Shown here piece by piece: positions 6,567 to 7,050 of a DNA stretch of 7,050 nt. The notes below the pieces were generated by a model. That model saw only the letters and a program-made list of their open reading frames with translations, was not told the origin of the DNA and did not search any database. The translations under genes were made by a program, and so were the position numbers. Origin of the DNA: Deltaproteobacteria bacterium (GTDB lineage Bacteria > Desulfobacterota > Desulfobaccia > Desulfobaccales > 0-14-0-80-60-11); the NCBI GenBank assembly GCA_019308625.1, contig JAFDHU010000069.1, positions 1-7,050 of the forward strand, given 5' to 3'. Within the stretch, counting starts at the first letter, position 1. Every line of letters begins with the position of its first letter.

Positions 6567-6578
6567 ATTATCAATAAT
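6567..6578. repeat. Inverted repeat ATTAT-CA-ATAAT
   Basis: Five-base arms around CA, directly upstream of the sigma-54-like promoter on the minus-strand side. The overlapping TATCAA (6570-6575) matches the first half of the IHF consensus, but the TTR half is poor. It could be a bend or operator element; it is short and AT-rich, so chance is possible. Confidence 0.25.
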
Positions 6579-6584
6579 ATCCAC

Positions 6585-6596
6585 AACTTATAAGTT
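6585..6596. promoter_or_regulatory. Perfect 12-bp palindrome AACTTATAAGTT
   Basis: An exact 12-base palindrome, about 55-60 bases upstream of the predicted start of the small minus-strand gene. Its centre is 45 bases from a second perfect 12-bp palindrome (6630-6641) that shares the pentamer ACTTA. It is a candidate operator or activator-binding site. Confidence 0.35.
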
Positions 6597-6629
6597 TAGA
6601 GCGGGCTCCCTTTTCCTGTTTCGGAAGAA

Positions 6630-6641
6630 AAGTAATTACTT
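6630..6641. promoter_or_regulatory. Perfect 12-bp palindrome AAGTAATTACTT
   Basis: An exact 12-base palindrome about 100 bases upstream of the predicted sigma-54 start, the distance at which enhancer-binding activators commonly sit. It shares ACTTA with the palindrome at 6585-6596 but with a different arm arrangement, so the two may not bind the same protein. Confidence 0.35.
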
Positions 6642-6723
6642 AATGAAGCAAAGTATGGGTATTAGAGGAATGCTTCAGGGCAGGTAAGTTTGTTCGGCTC
6701 GGGGCTTGGGCTTTGAGAGGAAA

Positions 6724-6759
6724 GGGATTCGGCCAAGGTGCCGGAAGCCGAAAATTCCC
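6724..6759 (+). other. Hairpin in non-coding stretch
   Basis: TTCGGC (6728-6733) pairs with GCCGAA (6747-6752). The stem extends outward through GGGA (6724-6727) with TCCC (6756-6759) past a three-base bulge. With the hairpin at 6785-6804 it makes 6700-6840 a fold-prone, gene-free stretch. I see no match to a known riboswitch or sRNA family. Confidence 0.3.
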
Positions 6760-6778
6760 GGGTCTTAGTGCCAGTACG

Positions 6779-6804
6779 AAAAGAGGCGGGCCTGCCGGCC
6801 CGCC
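6779..6804 (-). terminator. Candidate terminator for the minus-strand methylase remnant
   Basis: GGCGGGCC (6785-6792) and GGCCCGCC (6797-6804) form a perfect 8-bp stem around a four-base loop. On the minus strand it is followed at once by TCTTTTC (6784-6778). The T run is short and broken, so efficiency is uncertain. On the plus strand no T tract follows. It lies 26 bases past the stop of the methylase remnant. Confidence 0.5.
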
Positions 6805-6829
6805 CCAGGTGGTGAAACCCCCTCCGCCA

Positions 6830-7050
6830 TCAGGGAAAATTCATGTATATCAATGTATGGCTGCTCAAAATTTTTAAGGTGCAATCCCGACTATCACCAG
6901 AGGAACTGCTGGTACTCCACGCCCCTGTCTGACGACATTTATCAGATTTTGTAAACCAAATAATAGTCTCATAACGTCCAGAGAAGCGTCTATTACAATG
7001 GAGACCATGCTCGAAATGCCAGATTATCCGATTTCTCATTTTTAATCCCA
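6830..7050 (-). pseudogene. 3'-broken fragment of a site-specific DNA methyltransferase, continuing beyond the window
   Basis: The frame is open to the window edge and reads GLKMRNRIIWHFEHGLHCNRRFSGRYETIIWFTKSDK over 7048-6938. I recognise the central region of type II-like N6/N4 DNA methyltransferases, where RNRIIWHF, RFSGRYE and WFTKSD are typical and are normally followed by an FNLDPVR..PKYPGKR-like block. Those enzymes methylate adenine or cytosine in a short DNA site. Here similarity stops at about 6938, and some 35 unrelated residues rich in Ser follow to a TGA at 6830; no continuation appears in the other frames of this strand. The DPPY and later motifs are not in the window. It is most likely a truncated gene. 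The ATG at 7039 is internal, because the similarity runs upstream of it. DNA here is about 41% G+C against 60% or more in the left part of the window, consistent with transfer and decay. The identification is from memory of the motif, not an alignment. Confidence 0.6.
6843..6932 (+). CDS. Possible 29-residue small ORF antisense to the methylase remnant
   Basis: ATG at 6843 has a good Shine-Dalgarno, AGGGA (6832-6836), six bases upstream. The product is MYINVWLLKIFKVQSRLSPEELLVLHAPV: a hydrophobic start followed by a polar helix-like part. It ends at TGA 6930-6932, just where the similarity of the opposite-strand methylase frame stops. It could be a real small peptide, a remnant of the gene that replaced the methylase 3' end, or chance. 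I do not recognise it. Confidence 0.22.
   Translation: MYINVWLLKIFKVQSRLSPEELLVLHAPV

Noticed and set aside
6474..6584. N-terminal extension of the small gene from GTG 6584
   Set aside because: The extension spans the sigma-54-like promoter, has no good ribosome site, and its residues look random; the TTG at 6473 has a clear AGGGG.
6785..6840. Riboswitch-like block (CCACCTGGGGC on the minus strand near a hairpin, loosely like the ZTP motif)
   Set aside because: The match is short, the other conserved half (GACTGGCG-type) is absent upstream, and no matching gene follows.
1..7050. CRISPR array, insertion sequence or tRNA
   Set aside because: I saw no regularly spaced repeats, no transposase motif with terminal repeats and no cloverleaf with a TTCRANYC arm anywhere in the window.

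Overview
The window reads as a piece of a GC-rich Gram-negative chromosome. The set of ptsI, smpB, a DUF1992 protein, a DUF374 acyltransferase-like protein and an AI-2E family permease, together with a near-consensus sigma-54 promoter, fits Desulfobacterota (the former Deltaproteobacteria, perhaps a Desulfobacca/Syntrophobacter-like lineage) best. That placement is inference from family content and codon style, not from a marker gene. Hand counts of sample lines in ptsI give about 62-65% G+C, against about 41% for the last 210 bases.

Layout. Positions 1-1761 hold PTS enzyme I, lacking only its first few codons at the window edge. A 136-base gap with two inverted repeats leads to smpB (1898-2362). 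A 118-base gap follows, with a stacked hairpin region ending in a T7 tract. Then come a DUF1992 gene (2481-2888) and a DUF374 acyltransferase-like gene (2885-3556), which overlap by ATGA. A SWIM zinc-finger gene (3672-4475) has its own candidate promoter. It converges on a minus-strand AI-2E family permease (4512-5762), and the strong terminator of the SWIM gene is written inside the last codons of the permease gene. Positions 5763-6149 are non-coding apart from the permease promoter. A small, helical, His-rich protein of unknown function (minus, 6150-6473) lies behind a sigma-54-like promoter and three short palindromes. The right edge carries the broken 3' part of a DNA methyltransferase gene (minus, 6830 to beyond 7050) in AT-richer DNA.

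How the genes relate. The left two thirds is ordinary housekeeping: carbon-linked phosphotransfer, ribosome rescue, and probably envelope lipid metabolism. No single pathway joins these genes; only DUF1992-DUF374 looks translationally coupled. The right end looks like the edge of an accessory region, with a composition change, a decayed methylase fragment, palindromic sites and an orphan small gene. I found no CRISPR array, tRNA, rRNA, tmRNA, insertion sequence or complete defence system. The points most worth a second look are the sigma-54-type control region with its His-rich small protein, and the methylase remnant.
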